From: Mycobacterium colombiense
GTDB lineage: Bacteria; Actinomycetota; Actinomycetes; Mycobacteriales; Mycobacteriaceae
Direction: 5' to 3'
DNA length: 35,231 nt
NCBI RefSeq assembly: GCF_001672755.1
Contig: NZ_LZKI01000031.1
Span: 1 to 35,231 of the forward strand
Under the pieces are notes generated by a model. That model did no database searches and was not told where the DNA came from. It saw nothing but the letters and a program-made list of their open reading frames with translations. The translations under genes and the position numbers were made by a program. Shown piece by piece: positions 7,432 through 16,325 of the stretch (position 1 is the first letter of the stretch; every line of letters starts with the position of its first letter).

Positions 7432-9423
7432 ATGCGTTGCACCGCTCGCCTGATCGCCGTGCTCGCGACGATCCTCACGGTCGGCTTCGGCGGCAGCCTG
7501 CTCCTGGCACCGTCCGCCGGCGCGCAACCACCATTCCGGTTGGCCGACTACATCACTGATCCCGCGGGGGCCTTATCGAATTCCGGGCACAGCGCGATCA
7601 GCTCCGCCCTCAACAAGCTGTACACCGACCGCCACATCCGGCTGTGGGTGGTCTATGTCGACAACTTCTCCGGCCAGACCCCGACCGGATGGGCACAGCG
7701 CACCGCGAGCAGCAGTGACCTGGGCGACTACGACGCGCTGCTGGCCGTCGGCACCACCAGCCGTGAGTACGCGTTCCTGGTGCCCACAACGATCAAGAGC
7801 ATCAACGCAAACCAGGTCGACAAGTTGCGGCGCAACAAGATCGAGCCCGCCCTGCACAACGGGGATTGGAGCGGAGCCGCCGTCGCGGCGGCCAACGGGC
7901 TCGACACCTCGCCCGGTTCGTCGGGCCGGGTGGCACTGCTGGCCGTGCTGGCGGGCATTCTCGTCTCGTTGGCAGTCCTGTTGCTGGTCATGCGTTATCG
8001 GGGCCGGCGCCGCCGCGCCGCGGCGTTGGCCGCGGCACGCCGGGTCGACCCCACCGACACCGATGCGCTGGCCGCGGTGCCGCCGCAGGCACTCGACGAC
8101 CTGTCCCGCGCGCTGGTGGTGGACGTCGACAATGCCGTGCGCACCAGCGCCAACGAATTGGGGCTGGCGGTCAGCGAATTCGGCGAAGACCGCACCCAGC
8201 CGTTCACCCGCGCCGTGACCAACGCGAAAGCGGCTCTGTCCCAGGCATTCACGATCCGCCAGCAGCTCGACGACGCGACGCCGGAGACACCGGCACAGCG
8301 CCGCGAGTTGCTCACCCAGGTGATCGTCTCGGCGGCCCGGGCCGATCGCGAACTGGAATCACAGACCGAGGCGTTCGAGAAGCTGCGTGATTTGGTGATC
8401 AACGCCCCCACCCGGCTGGACTCGCTGACGCAGCAGTACGTGGAACTCACCACTCGCATCGCACCGGCCGAGGAACGACTTGCCGCGCTGCACAAGGACT
8501 TCAGTGCTGCCGCGCTGACGTCGGTCTCCGGCAATGTCACGGCGGCCAAGGAGCGCCTGGCATTCGCCGACCGCAACATCGGCAGCGCCCGTGAGCTTGC
8601 CGCCCAAGCCGTCAGCGGGCAGCAAGCCGGTCTGGTCGATGCCGTCCGCGCCGCAGAGTCGGCGCTGGGCCAGGCGCGTGCGTTGCTCGACGCGGTGGAC
8701 AACGCGGCCAACGACATTGCGCACGCCATCGACCGGTTGCCGTCGGCGATGACCGACATCCAGAACGGCATCGAGCGCGCAGACGAACTGCTGAAGCAAA
8801 CAGCGAACGCCAAAACCGCGCACCGCGGTGATCTGGTTGCGGCGCGCGACGCGGCCGTCAGGGCCGTCGAGAGCGCACGAGCCGGCGCATCCGACGATCC
8901 GCTGGGCGAGTTCAGTCAGCTGACCAAGGCCGACGCCGGCCTCAACGCGCTGCTGGCCACGCTGGCCCGGGAGCAGGCCGCCGCCGAACAGCTGCACCGG
9001 TCATTGGAGCAGGCGTTGTTCACCGCGCAGTCGAGGGTGCGCGCGGTGTCGGACTACGTCGACACGCGTCGTGGCAGCATCGGCCCCGAGGCGCGCACCC
9101 GGCTGGCCGAGGCCAGACGGCACCTTCAAGCCGCGGAGGACAAACGCGCGACGCTGCCGACGGAGGCGATCGCCCACGCCAATGCGGCGTCGACGCTGGC
9201 CGCCACGGCGCAGTCCCTGGCCAACGACGATGTGCAACTGGCGCAGCGTGCCTATATGGGCCGCGGTGGCAACGACATGGGCGCGATGCTCGGCGGCATC
9301 ATCATCGGCAACGTCCTCGGCGGAGGAATGCGCGGCGGATTCGGCGGCTGGAGCCCGACCTCGTTCGGTGGCAGCCCGAGTTCGTCCGGCGGCGGTTTCA
9401 TGGGCGGCGGCGGCCGCTTCTGA
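7432..9423 (+). CDS. Exported TPM-domain membrane protein with coiled-coil region (Rv2345 homologue)
   Basis: A 663-residue protein. Residues 1-31 form a signal peptide (cleavage likely after SAGA). A TPM domain follows (about 35-155: ADYITDPAGALS...LWVVYVDNFSG...YDALLAVGTTSREYAF), then a transmembrane helix at about 167-187 followed by a basic RYRGRRRRAA stop-transfer. The next ~430 residues are Ala/Glu/Arg-rich and predicted helical, with many heptad-like AAE/LEQA repeats. The C-terminus is Gly/Ser-rich and ends GGGFMGGGGRF, a tail common in TPM proteins. TPM (TLP18.3/Psb32/MOLO-1) domains occur in photosystem repair factors and in membrane proteins of unknown role. The layout suggests an outside TPM domain with a large cytoplasmic coiled coil. 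M. tuberculosis Rv2345 is of similar size in the same context. The function is unknown. Confidence 0.9.
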   Translation: MRCTARLIAVLATILTVGFGGSLLLAPSAGAQPPFRLADYITDPAGALSNSGHSAISSALNKLYTDRHIRLWVVYVDNFSGQTPTGWAQRTASSSDLGDYDALLAVGTTSREYAFLVPTTIKSINANQVDKLRRNKIEPALHNGDWSGAAVAAANGLDTSPGSSGRVALLAVLAGILVSLAVLLLVMRYRGRRRRAAALAAARRVDPTDTDALAAVPPQALDDLSRALVVDVDNAVRTSANELGLAVSEFGEDRTQPFTRAVTNAKAALSQAFTIRQQLDDATPETPAQRRELLTQVIVSAARADRELESQTEAFEKLRDLVINAPTRLDSLTQQYVELTTRIAPAEERLAALHKDFSAAALTSVSGNVTAAKERLAFADRNIGSARELAAQAVSGQQAGLVDAVRAAESALGQARALLDAVDNAANDIAHAIDRLPSAMTDIQNGIERADELLKQTANAKTAHRGDLVAARDAAVRAVESARAGASDDPLGEFSQLTKADAGLNALLATLAREQAAAEQLHRSLEQALFTAQSRVRAVSDYVDTRRGSIGPEARTRLAEARRHLQAAEDKRATLPTEAIAHANAASTLAATAQSLANDDVQLAQRAYMGRGGNDMGAMLGGIIIGNVLGGGMRGGFGGWSPTSFGGSPSSSGGGFMGGGGRF

Positions 9424-9468
9424 GCAGCGCCTTACGCCGACGATCAGCTTGTGGGTTCTGCTTCGATC

Positions 9469-9756
9469 TCAGCCAGCTGCCGGCGAATGCGGTATCACGC
9501 CCGGGCTCCGGGTGACGGTGTCACCGTCCCACCCGCTCCACATGCCGTCTGCAACGGCTGTCGGGCGCGGAACGTCGGCCATCTCTTCGGGAGCTTCGGC
9601 ACCGACGTCCGGCTTCGGCGCCCAGTGGTCGTAGTCATCTGGTGGGACGACCACGCCCCACTTGAGCGGAACCGACAGGCCACCGAGCATGCCGGACTCA
9701 CCTCGAACTGCCGACACCGTGTCATCCGGCAACGGCGAACCGAGAGGCAAAAGCAC
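9469..9756 (-). CDS. Small mycobacterial protein resembling Rv2348c
   Basis: A 95-residue protein from a GTG at 9754-9756. The start is supported by a purine-rich GGAAGGGGG about 5 nt upstream on the minus strand. It begins LLPLGSPLPDD, has LGGLSVPLKWGVVVPPDDYDHWAPKP at about residues 25-50 and ends VIPHSPAAG. These segments match my memory of M. tuberculosis Rv2348c, a small protein beside esxO/esxP in the same Rv2345-PPE interval. The middle (Asp/Glu/Trp-rich in Rv2348c) is shorter here. The neighbouring esx pair is missing. There is no transmembrane segment or recognised domain and the function is unknown. The open frame at 9451-10128 on the opposite strand is considered a shadow. Confidence 0.72.
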   Translation of the reverse strand: MLLPLGSPLPDDTVSAVRGESGMLGGLSVPLKWGVVVPPDDYDHWAPKPDVGAEAPEEMADVPRPTAVADGMWSGWDGDTVTRSPGVIPHSPAAG

Positions 9757-10241
9757 CCCTGCCCCCTTCCACAGCCGATAGAACGTTCGGGCGCTGTGGC
9801 GAACCTATTTACACCAACCGGTGACATCGTAAGACAAACTGAACCAAATATGCGGGAATTGCCAATTTTGATTTGGGGCAGCGCTCAGCGGCGAGCGACT
9901 CCGCGACTGCAGCCGCAGGTCACCGTCGACTGCCGACGCTCGACGCGAGGTGTCGTGCGACGGATCATCGAAACCACATCCGTTGTTGCGCAACGATTTA
10001 GGGCAATCATCGAGGTCGCACCCCGACGGGCGGACGTGGGTTTGCGGCCCATCGCTGCAACCGGTCCGATCTGTTCATCCGCTGAACGATTGGAACGGCC
10101 GCGAGTTTTTACTAGACGCAACAGATAAATTCGCGCGTCGACGATACAAGGCTCGTTGCCGCGCAAGCGCGTGTAACCAAAAGTATTGAATTCGGGCCCC
10201 ACTGCACAATATTCACGTCTGCAACAGCAGCTCCGTCGCCG
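9757..10241 (+). other. Gene-poor stretch between the Rv2348c-like gene and the PPE gene
   Basis: About 485 bases with lower G+C patches (for example around 9805-9880 and 10105-10215) than the flanking genes. Short open frames exist on both strands but none has a convincing start, ribosome site or recognisable protein. In M. tuberculosis this interval carries the plc genes, PPE38/39 and IS6110 copies; none of these is seen here and no inverted repeats of an insertion sequence were noticed. It probably holds the promoter of the gene ending at 9469 and the 3' region of the PPE gene. Confidence 0.6.
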
Positions 10242-11468
10242 CTATCCCGGGCGGTTGCGCGGAACCACCTTGGGACGAGACCTCACCACCTGGGCCCGGG
10301 TCCCGCGCTTCTCGCCCTCGGGGCTCTTGTCGCCCACCGGCATCGCGGCCATCGACACGCCACTGCCCGACCCGGCAGCCGTCGCGGCGGCCGGCGCACC
10401 GGAGCCCACGCCCGCCATCGCCGGGGCGGCGATGTACGCCGGCATCGACCCTTCCCACGCGGCGGGCACCGACATCGACCCGATGAACCGCGCGCTCCCC
10501 AGGCCCGCCGTCGCAACGCCCAACGCGCCCAACCCCCCACCGGCCAACGGCTGCAGGTCGGATAGCGGGCTACCCGCGCTGTGTGGCGCGTTCAGGGGCG
10601 CGCTGGTCGCACCGACCAACGCCGGTGCCAATGCCGGCGCGGACGCGGGCGCCGCGGTTGGGCCCGCGGGTCCGGCACTATGGGCGAGCGTCGCCATGGG
10701 CGTCATCAACGCGGTGGCCGGATACATCCCGGCCTGCGCGACCGTCGTCAACGTGGCCACCGGTGTCGTGGTCAGCAACGAAACGGCCGGCGAGAGCGCG
10801 CCGAACACCGACTGCAGTTCGGAGGCGAACGCGGTCCCCAGCGAGGACAGGCCCTGGAAGAACTGAGACGCCAAACTCAGCGGGGCCGTTACCAATCCCG
10901 CCAGACCGGCCAGGTCTGCGGACGGTGCGCTACCCCCCAGGGCCGCGGGCGGCACGCTGAACTCCGGCAGTGCCTGCACCATCGATTGGGCCCCGGCGTG
11001 ATAGCCCAACATCGCCGCCACATCCTGCGCCCACATCTCGACGTATTCGAGTTCGGTCTGCGCGATGGCCGCCGTGTTGATGCCGAAGAAGTTCGTCGCG
11101 ATCAGCACGAGCAGCCGGGCCCGGTTCGCCAGCACCTGCGGCAGCGGCACCGTGGCCACCAGAGCGCCCTCGAAAGCCAACGCGGCCAGCCGGGCCTGCA
11201 GGGCCGCCACCTCTGCTTGGGCCGCGGCGATAATCAGCCATTCCACATAGGGCGCCGCGGCGGCGGTCATCGACATCGACGACGGCCCCGTCCAGGCCCC
11301 ACCGGCCAGATCGGAGACCGTGGTGTGAAACGACGATGCCGAGGACGACAGCTCGACGGCCAGCCCGTCCCACGCCGAGGCCGCCTCGAACAGAGGTCCG
11401 GCGCCCGGGCCGCCAACTATCAAGGCCGAGTTGATCTCAGGAGGGAAGAACACAAACGCGGGAATCAT
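10242..11468 (-). CDS. PPE family protein, PPE-SVP subgroup
   Basis: A 408-residue protein. The ATG at 11466-11468 is preferred because the upstream TTG option would add only MGLQ before the canonical start. The N-terminal PPE domain (~180 residues) shows FFPPEINSAL, GPGAGPLFEAASAWDGLA and the WxG turn AWTGPSS at about residue 58. The SVP motif GSMSVPAAW lies near residue 330 and marks the PPE-SVP subfamily. The middle is Ala/Ser/Thr/Pro-rich and the tail is basic (KRGTRAQVVRSRPKVVPRNRPG). PPE proteins are normally secreted or surface-exposed through ESX systems as PE-PPE pairs. No PE gene is adjacent. Position next to glyS matches M. tuberculosis PPE40, but orthology is not certain in this fast-evolving family. 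Confidence 0.92.
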   Translation of the reverse strand: MIPAFVFFPPEINSALIVGGPGAGPLFEAASAWDGLAVELSSSASSFHTTVSDLAGGAWTGPSSMSMTAAAAPYVEWLIIAAAQAEVAALQARLAALAFEGALVATVPLPQVLANRARLLVLIATNFFGINTAAIAQTELEYVEMWAQDVAAMLGYHAGAQSMVQALPEFSVPPAALGGSAPSADLAGLAGLVTAPLSLASQFFQGLSSLGTAFASELQSVFGALSPAVSLLTTTPVATLTTVAQAGMYPATALMTPMATLAHSAGPAGPTAAPASAPALAPALVGATSAPLNAPHSAGSPLSDLQPLAGGGLGALGVATAGLGSARFIGSMSVPAAWEGSMPAYIAAPAMAGVGSGAPAAATAAGSGSGVSMAAMPVGDKSPEGEKRGTRAQVVRSRPKVVPRNRPG

Positions 11469-11538
11469 TTGCAACCCCAACCGACCGAGTCAACGGCTCC
11501 TACCCCGGACGGCCCGACGTCCGCCCGCGGCCGCTAGC

Positions 11539-11568
11539 TATCTACTTTTGCCCCAGAGGGGATCCTAA
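11539..11568 (-). promoter_or_regulatory. Weak candidate promoter upstream of the PPE gene
   Basis: On the minus strand TAGATA (11539-11544) lies 18 bp downstream of TTAGGA (11563-11568), in the ~250-bp non-coding gap between glyS and the PPE gene. The -10 box fits TANNNT-like usage only loosely and the -35 is poor. Apart from short palindromic bits (TCCGGAAATCCGG near 11610) nothing else was recognised in this gap. Confidence 0.25.
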
Positions 11569-11720
11569 GGCACCGTCACCGCGAAAGGCCGAACTTTAAC
11601 CAAACCTTATTCCGGAAATCCGGCATCGGTGACCGGCGCGTCGCCACCCGTGCGGGCCCATCAGACGTGCGGCGGCGCAACGGGACGGGCAATGGACAAG
11701 ACCGCGCCACAACTGGCCGA

Positions 11721-13112
11721 TTAGCAGCCCTTCAGGCGCGTCGCCAGATAATCGGACACGGCATTCATCGGGACGCGCTCCTGGGACATGTCATCGCGCC
11801 GGCGCACCGTCACGGCGCTGTCCTCGAGGGAGTCGAAATCGACCGTGACGCAGAACGGTGTACCAATCTCGTCCTGGCGCCGATAACGTCGCCCGATCGC
11901 ACCGGCGTCGTCGAAATCAATATTCCAAAACTTGCGCAACTCGGCGGCCAAGTCCCGCGCCTTCGGACTCAAGTCGGCGTGACGGGACAGCGGAAGCACC
12001 GCAGCCTTGACCGGAGAAAGGCGCGGGTCCAGACGCAGCACCGTGCGTTTTTCCATCTTGCCCTTGGCGTTCGGAGCTTCGTCCTCCACGTAGGCGTCGA
12101 TCAGGAACGCCATGAACGACCGCGTCAGGCCTGCGGCCGGTTCGATGACATACGGCGTGTACCGCGTGTCGGTGACCTGGTCGTAGAACGACAGGTCGAC
12201 GCCGGAATGCTTTGCATGCGTCGACAAGTCGAAATCGGTGCGGTTGGCGACACCTTCCAGCTCGCCCCACGGATTACCGGCGAAACCGAACTTGTACTCG
12301 ATGTCGACAGTGCGATCGGAGTAGTGCGACAGCTTGTCGGCGGGGTGCTCGAATAACCGTAAGTTCTCCTGATCGATGCCCAGGTCGACATACCATTGCA
12401 GCCGGGCGTCGATCCAGTACTGATGCCATTCCTTCGCGGTCGACGGCTCGACGAAGAACTCCATTTCCATTTGTTCGAACTCGCGGGTCCGGAAAATGAA
12501 GTTGCCCGGGGTGATCTCGTTGCGAAAACTTTTGCCGATCTGGCCGATACCGAATGGCGGCTTCTTACGGGCGGTCGTGACCACGTTGGCAAAGTTGACG
12601 AAGATGCCCTGCGCCGTCTCGGGGCGTAGATAGTGCAGGCCCTCCTCGGTCTCGATCGGACCCAGGTAGGTCTTGAGCATCATGTTGAACTCGCGCGGCT
12701 CGGTCCACTGGCCCGGCTCGCCGGTTTCCGGGTCGCGGATGTCGGCCAGCCCGTTGGGCGGCGGATGTCCATGCTTGGCTTCGTAGGCCTCGATGAGATG
12801 GTCGGCGCGGTAGCGCTTGTGGGTGATCAACGACTCGACCAGCGGGTCGTGGAACACCTCGACGTGGCCGGAGGCCACCCACACCTGGCGCGGCAGGATG
12901 ATCGACGAATCCAGGCCCACGACGTCGTCGCGACCGCTGACCACCGACCGCCACCACTGACGTTTGATGTTCTCTTTGAACTCCACACCCAGCGGGCCGT
13001 AATCCCACGCCGACCGGGTGCCGCCGTAGATCTCCCCCGAGGGAAAGACGAAGCCGCGCCGTTTGGCCAGGTTCACTACGGTGTCGATGACGGACGCCAC
13101 GGGGCGGTGCAC
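11721..13112 (-). CDS. glyS: Glycyl-tRNA synthetase (class II, alpha2 type)
   Basis: A 463-residue enzyme that charges tRNA-Gly. The class II core shows motif 1-type [14 protein letters not shown] and [14 protein letters not shown]. Next come the motif 2 region [41 protein letters not shown] and motif 3-type [18 protein letters not shown]. The C-terminal anticodon-binding domain follows ([15 protein letters not shown]...[13 protein letters not shown]). The frame is open for 31 codons further upstream. I chose the GTG at 13110-13112 because it starts at the conserved [11 protein letters not shown], gives 463 residues as in M. tuberculosis, and keeps the coding region clear of the palindrome at 13202-13221. 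GGAAAGG lies just upstream. It is divergent from smtB. Confidence 0.95.
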   Translation of the reverse strand: MHRPVASVIDTVVNLAKRRGFVFPSGEIYGGTRSAWDYGPLGVEFKENIKRQWWRSVVSGRDDVVGLDSSIILPRQVWVASGHVEVFHDPLVESLITHKRYRADHLIEAYEAKHGHPPPNGLADIRDPETGEPGQWTEPREFNMMLKTYLGPIETEEGLHYLRPETAQGIFVNFANVVTTARKKPPFGIGQIGKSFRNEITPGNFIFRTREFEQMEMEFFVEPSTAKEWHQYWIDARLQWYVDLGIDQENLRLFEHPADKLSHYSDRTVDIEYKFGFAGNPWGELEGVANRTDFDLSTHAKHSGVDLSFYDQVTDTRYTPYVIEPAAGLTRSFMAFLIDAYVEDEAPNAKGKMEKRTVLRLDPRLSPVKAAVLPLSRHADLSPKARDLAAELRKFWNIDFDDAGAIGRRYRRQDEIGTPFCVTVDFDSLEDSAVTVRRRDDMSQERVPMNAVSDYLATRLKGC

Positions 13113-13201
13113 TCCCTTTCCGGGTTCGGGCGGGCACGCGCGGCGGTCAACCGCGGTGCGCAGAGCATCAGTCATGGTAGCGATCAGCGCCGCGCTCTTT
13201 G

Positions 13202-13221
13202 ACATGCGTCATCATGCATGT
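13202..13221. promoter_or_regulatory. Inverted repeat, candidate SmtB operator in the glyS-smtB intergenic region
   Basis: ACATGCGT-CATC-ATGCATGT is an 8-bp inverted repeat with one mismatch and a 4-bp spacer, about 83 bp before the smtB start. SmtB/ArsR repressors bind interrupted palindromes in their own promoters, and the mycobacterial smtB-furB operon is autoregulated by SmtB in response to zinc. The exact mycobacterial site was not compared, so this is a candidate. Confidence 0.45.
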
Positions 13222-13303
13222 GACAGTGGGTGTCAGCCGATAACGACATTCAATGGCGGATACTTTCCCACTACCTGGCACTTTTCGAGGTGATGCCGCT
13301 CCC

Positions 13304-13732
13304 ATGATGACGTCCCCGTCGCCTTCTGCATCGATGCCGGCCGCCGACGACGGCGATTCGGACCCCGGCGTGGTCGCCCACGACCACGACGCGCTCGGCG
13401 CCGCCGGGCACTCCGGAGTCACCGCCTACCCCGTCCCGCCGCCGCGGGACATCCTCGATGCCGCCGGCGAGTTGTTGCGCGCGCTCGCCGCGCCGGTGCG
13501 GATCGCGATCGTGTTGCAGCTGCGCGAGTCCCACCGCTGCGTGCACGAGCTGGTGGATGCGCTGGGCGTGCCCCAACCGCTGGTCAGCCAGCACCTGAAG
13601 ATTCTGAAGGCGGCCGGGGTGGTTACCGGGGAGCGGTCCGGCCGCGAGGTGCTCTACCGGCTCGCCGATCATCACCTCGCGCACATCGTGGTGGACGCCG
13701 TCGCGCACGCCAGTGAGGAGCCGCGCCAATGA
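13304..13732 (+). CDS. smtB: Zinc-responsive ArsR/SmtB-family transcriptional repressor
   Basis: A 142-residue winged-helix repressor. The ATG at 13304 is chosen over the upstream in-frame ATG at 13253 because MMTSPS matches the known mycobacterial N-terminus. Residues 11-47 are an Asp/His-rich disordered leader (AHDHD, AGHSG). The helix-turn-helix covers about 79-105 (CVHELVDALGVPQPLVSQHLKIL). The alpha-5 metal site DxHx10HxxE is perfect: Asp122, His124, His135, Glu138, so zinc sensing is expected. In mycobacteria SmtB represses its own operon when zinc is low and is released by zinc, allowing FurB/Zur to accumulate. The stop overlaps the furB start as ATGA (13729-13732). A candidate operator lies at 13202-13221. 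Confidence 0.95.
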   Translation: MMTSPSPSASMPAADDGDSDPGVVAHDHDALGAAGHSGVTAYPVPPPRDILDAAGELLRALAAPVRIAIVLQLRESHRCVHELVDALGVPQPLVSQHLKILKAAGVVTGERSGREVLYRLADHHLAHIVVDAVAHASEEPRQ

Positions 13733-14124
13733 CCGGCACCAGCGTCCGCTCCACCCGGCAGCGTGCGGCGATCTCCACGTTGCTGGAGACGCTCGACGAG
13801 TTCCGCTCGGCCCAAGAGCTGCATGACGAGCTGCGCCGCCGCGGCGAGAACATCGGCCTGACGACCGTCTACCGGACGCTGCAGTCGATGGCCGCGGCCG
13901 GCATGATCGACACGCTGCGCACCGACACCGGTGAATCGGTGTACCGCAGGTGTTCCGAGCACCATCACCACCACCTGGTGTGCCGCAGCTGTGGCGCCAC
14001 CATCGAGGTGGGCGATCATGAGGTTGAGGAGTGGGCGGCGGAAGTGGCTGCCAAGCATGGCTTCTCCGACGTCAGCCACACCATCGAGATCTTCGGCACC
14101 TGTTCGGACTGCGGGGGCCGCTGA
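13729..14124 (+). CDS. furB: Zinc uptake regulator FurB (Zur), Fur family
   Basis: A 131-residue repressor of zinc-uptake and zinc-free paralogue genes. The winged-helix DNA-binding domain (residues 1-80) contains GLTTVYRTLQSM. The His-rich HHHHHLVC cluster (78-85), CxxC at 85/88 (CRSC) and CxxC at 125/128 (CSDC) provide regulatory and structural zinc sites. It is translationally coupled to smtB, giving the two-sensor zinc switch known from mycobacteria: SmtB controls supply of the zinc-requiring FurB. It ends 4 bp before the convergent gene at 14129. Confidence 0.96.
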   Translation: MTGTSVRSTRQRAAISTLLETLDEFRSAQELHDELRRRGENIGLTTVYRTLQSMAAAGMIDTLRTDTGESVYRRCSEHHHHHLVCRSCGATIEVGDHEVEEWAAEVAAKHGFSDVSHTIEIFGTCSDCGGR

Positions 14125-14128
14125 CCGG

Positions 14129-14557
14129 TCAGGCCGTCAGCGTTCGACGTATCCCGGCGCCGGTGTCCAGCACCAACAGGATCAGCGTCCGCAGGGCATC
14201 GTCGGTGAGGCCGCCGCCGGGGAAGTTGTAGCGCAACATCACGTCGGCGGTTTTCGACGCGCCCTTGCCCGAATTACGTTGCACGGCCTTCTCATTGACC
14301 TTCTCGATCAGGCTCACGCTGCCGAAATTGCTGTCGCGGGCCTGCTTGGCCACCTGCTCGCTGATTTTCTTGGTCAGCGGGAGGTCCCACGCCAATATCT
14401 GGGTGAGCGACACCAGATCGAGGCCTTCGGCGATGTTGACCACCCGCAACGAGGCGATGGTGCCGTCATGGCGCACGGTCACCGCGCCGTCGGCCTCCTC
14501 CTCGAGCGGGAGGACGTCGCCGAGTATCGACGCCAGGCGTTCCTGCAGCGACGGCAT
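14129..14557 (-). CDS. Conserved actinobacterial protein of unknown function (Rv2360c homologue)
   Basis: A 142-residue protein, probably cytosolic, with no signal peptide or membrane helix. The N-terminal half (ILGDVLPLEEEADGAVTVRHDGTIASLRVVNIAEGLDLVSLTQI read in pieces) looks like an alpha/beta fold similar in style to the YbjN/type III chaperone-like fold, but that is only an impression. The start ATG overlaps the uppS stop by one base (TAATG), so it is translated as the last cistron of recO-uppS. Position and sequence match Rv2360c of M. tuberculosis as recalled. The function is unknown. Confidence 0.88.
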   Translation of the reverse strand: MPSLQERLASILGDVLPLEEEADGAVTVRHDGTIASLRVVNIAEGLDLVSLTQILAWDLPLTKKISEQVAKQARDSNFGSVSLIEKVNEKAVQRNSGKGASKTADVMLRYNFPGGGLTDDALRTLILLVLDTGAGIRRTLTA

Positions 14558-15474
14558 TATGCGCTCCCGAATCTGCGGTTGCGGGAAGCGTATTCCTCAC
14601 ACGCCGCCCATAAATCGCGGCGATCGTAGTCGGGCCACAGCTTGTCCTGAAAGACGTATTCGGCGTACGCCGCCTGCCACAACATGAAATTGCTGGACCG
14701 GTGCTCCCCTGAGGTCCGCAGGAACAGATCGACGTCGGGAATGTCGGGCCGCTGCAGGTGATGCGACACGGTCGACTCGGTGATGCGTTCCGGGTTCAGC
14801 CGACCGGCGGCGGCCAGGCGCGCGATTTCCTTTGTGGCCTCGGCGATTTCGGCACGCCCACCGTAGTTGACGCAATAGTTGACGGTGATGACGTCGTTGT
14901 CCTTCGTCATGTCCTCCGCGATGGCCAATTCATTGATCACGCTGCGCCACAGGCGCGGCCGCGAACCCACCCACCGAATCTTGACCCCGATCGTCTTCAG
15001 GTTCACCCGGCGCATGCGCACCACGTCCCGGTTGAACCCCATCAGGAAGCGGACCTCCTCGGGGGAACGCTTCCAGTTTTCCGTGGAGAAGGCGTACAGG
15101 CTGAGCCATTTGATGCCGAGTTCGATTGCGCCGCAGACGATGTCGATGACCACCGCCTCGCCAGCCTTATGGCCGTCGGTGCGGGTCAGCCCCTGTTGGG
15201 TGGCCCAGCGGCCGTTGCCGTCCATCACGATGGCCACATGGTTGGGCAGTCGATCGGCCTCGATTTTGGGCGGGGCCGCCTTGGAGATGTGCTGCGGCGG
15301 CCGGGACGGCCCGCCGTCGGGGGACGGCGGCAGCTCCGGAAAGACGACCGGCCAGGTCGACTTGTCGGGAAACACCGGATAGTCGTCGGGCGCGGGGGGC
15401 AGCTGCGGGAATTCGGCTGACGCCGTGGCGCGCTCGGCCTTTCGACCGGAGCCGCCGGCCCAGAGTTTAGCCAC
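14557..15474 (-). CDS. uppS: Z-decaprenyl diphosphate synthase (cis-prenyltransferase)
   Basis: A 305-residue enzyme making decaprenyl diphosphate, the lipid carrier for peptidoglycan, arabinogalactan and lipoarabinomannan synthesis in mycobacteria. The catalytic motif [13 protein letters not shown] contains Asp85. Downstream family motifs are [25 protein letters not shown], the NYGGRAEI segment, and the C-terminal [26 protein letters not shown] Pro-rich N-terminal extension of ~70 residues precedes the fold, as in mycobacterial Rv2361c. It overlaps the recO 3' end by 8 bp and the following gene by 1 bp, so the three are one operon. Confidence 0.96.
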   Translation of the reverse strand: MAKLWAGGSGRKAERATASAEFPQLPPAPDDYPVFPDKSTWPVVFPELPPSPDGGPSRPPQHISKAAPPKIEADRLPNHVAIVMDGNGRWATQQGLTRTDGHKAGEAVVIDIVCGAIELGIKWLSLYAFSTENWKRSPEEVRFLMGFNRDVVRMRRVNLKTIGVKIRWVGSRPRLWRSVINELAIAEDMTKDNDVITVNYCVNYGGRAEIAEATKEIARLAAAGRLNPERITESTVSHHLQRPDIPDVDLFLRTSGEHRSSNFMLWQAAYAEYVFQDKLWPDYDRRDLWAACEEYASRNRRFGSA

Positions 15475-16264
15475 AGTCCATATCCTGCCCGATCAGCGCC
15501 GCGCGCTGGTCGGCGATGGTCCGGTCGACGTGATACGTCCGTTCCACGAGCGGCAACGTCTTGAGCTGTCGCTCCAGATGCCACTGCAGGTGCGCGGCCA
15601 CCAGACCGCTGACGTAGTTGCGGTGCGATTGCGGCGTCTGCTCGGCGAAGTCCCAATCGCCGTCGTGCAGCGCGGACATCAGATCCAGCACCCCCGGCGG
15701 CGGGGTCGTCGAACCGGCCGGGCGGCAATGTGTGCAGACGCTGCCGCCGGCACCGACGTGGAACGCCCGGTGGGGGCCGGGGGTGGCGCACCGGGCGCAC
15801 TCATTGAGCGCGGGCGCCCATCCGGCGATGCCCATCGCGCGCAACAGGTAGGCGTCCAGCAGCAGGTCCCGGGACCGGCGGCCGTCGGCCACCGCCCGCA
15901 ACGCGCTCACCGTGAGCCCGTGCAGGGCCGGGGCGGGCGCCCGCTCCTCGCCGGCGAGGCGCTCGGCGGTCTCCAGCATGGCGCAGCCGCAGGTGTAACG
16001 GCCGTAGTCGCTGACGATGTCGGTGGCGAACGCGTCAATGGAGACAACCTGGGTGACGATGTCGAGGTTGCGGCCGGGATGTAACTGCGCGTCGATGTGC
16101 GCGAACGGCTCCAGCCGCGCACCGAATTTGCTGCGGGTGCGGCGCACGCCCTTGGCCACCGCGCGGACCAGCCCGTGATCACGAGTCAGCAGCGTGACGA
16201 TCCGGTCGGCTTCGCCGAGCTTGTGCTGGCGCAACACAACAGCTCGGTCTCGGTATAGCCGCAT
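15467..16264 (-). CDS. recO: DNA repair protein RecO
   Basis: A 265-residue recombination mediator that helps load RecA at gaps with RecR. The ATG at 16262-16264 starts the conserved [23 protein letters not shown] and gives the same length as M. tuberculosis RecO. The frame is open further upstream but that part is unconserved and overlaps the divergent promoter region. The N-terminal OB fold (1-80) is followed by a helical domain with a C4 zinc-finger-like CARC...CTHC around residues 150-175. It is first gene of recO-uppS-Rv2360c-like, and divergent from amiA2 with 61 bp between starts. Confidence 0.95.
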   Translation of the reverse strand: MRLYRDRAVVLRQHKLGEADRIVTLLTRDHGLVRAVAKGVRRTRSKFGARLEPFAHIDAQLHPGRNLDIVTQVVSIDAFATDIVSDYGRYTCGCAMLETAERLAGEERAPAPALHGLTVSALRAVADGRRSRDLLLDAYLLRAMGIAGWAPALNECARCATPGPHRAFHVGAGGSVCTHCRPAGSTTPPPGVLDLMSALHDGDWDFAEQTPQSHRNYVSGLVAAHLQWHLERQLKTLPLVERTYHVDRTIADQRAALIGQDMDCG

Positions 16265-16325
16265 CACAACAGTTTTGCACCCCGCCGCGACATTACGGGT
16301 ATCCGCGCCGTTAGTCTCGTACCCC

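Noticed and set aside
9451..10128. Plus-strand open frame of 225 codons after the TPM gene
   Set aside because: It has no ribosome site or recognised family, and it overlaps the better supported minus-strand Rv2348c-like gene.
9885..10202. Minus-strand open frame of 105 codons upstream of the Rv2348c-like gene
   Set aside because: The composition looks random, with a poor start context and no known similarity. Kept as intergenic.
11721..13205. Longer glyS form starting at 13205
   Set aside because: The extra 31 residues are not conserved, and the region contains the candidate operator area for smtB. The GTG at 13112 gives the family length.
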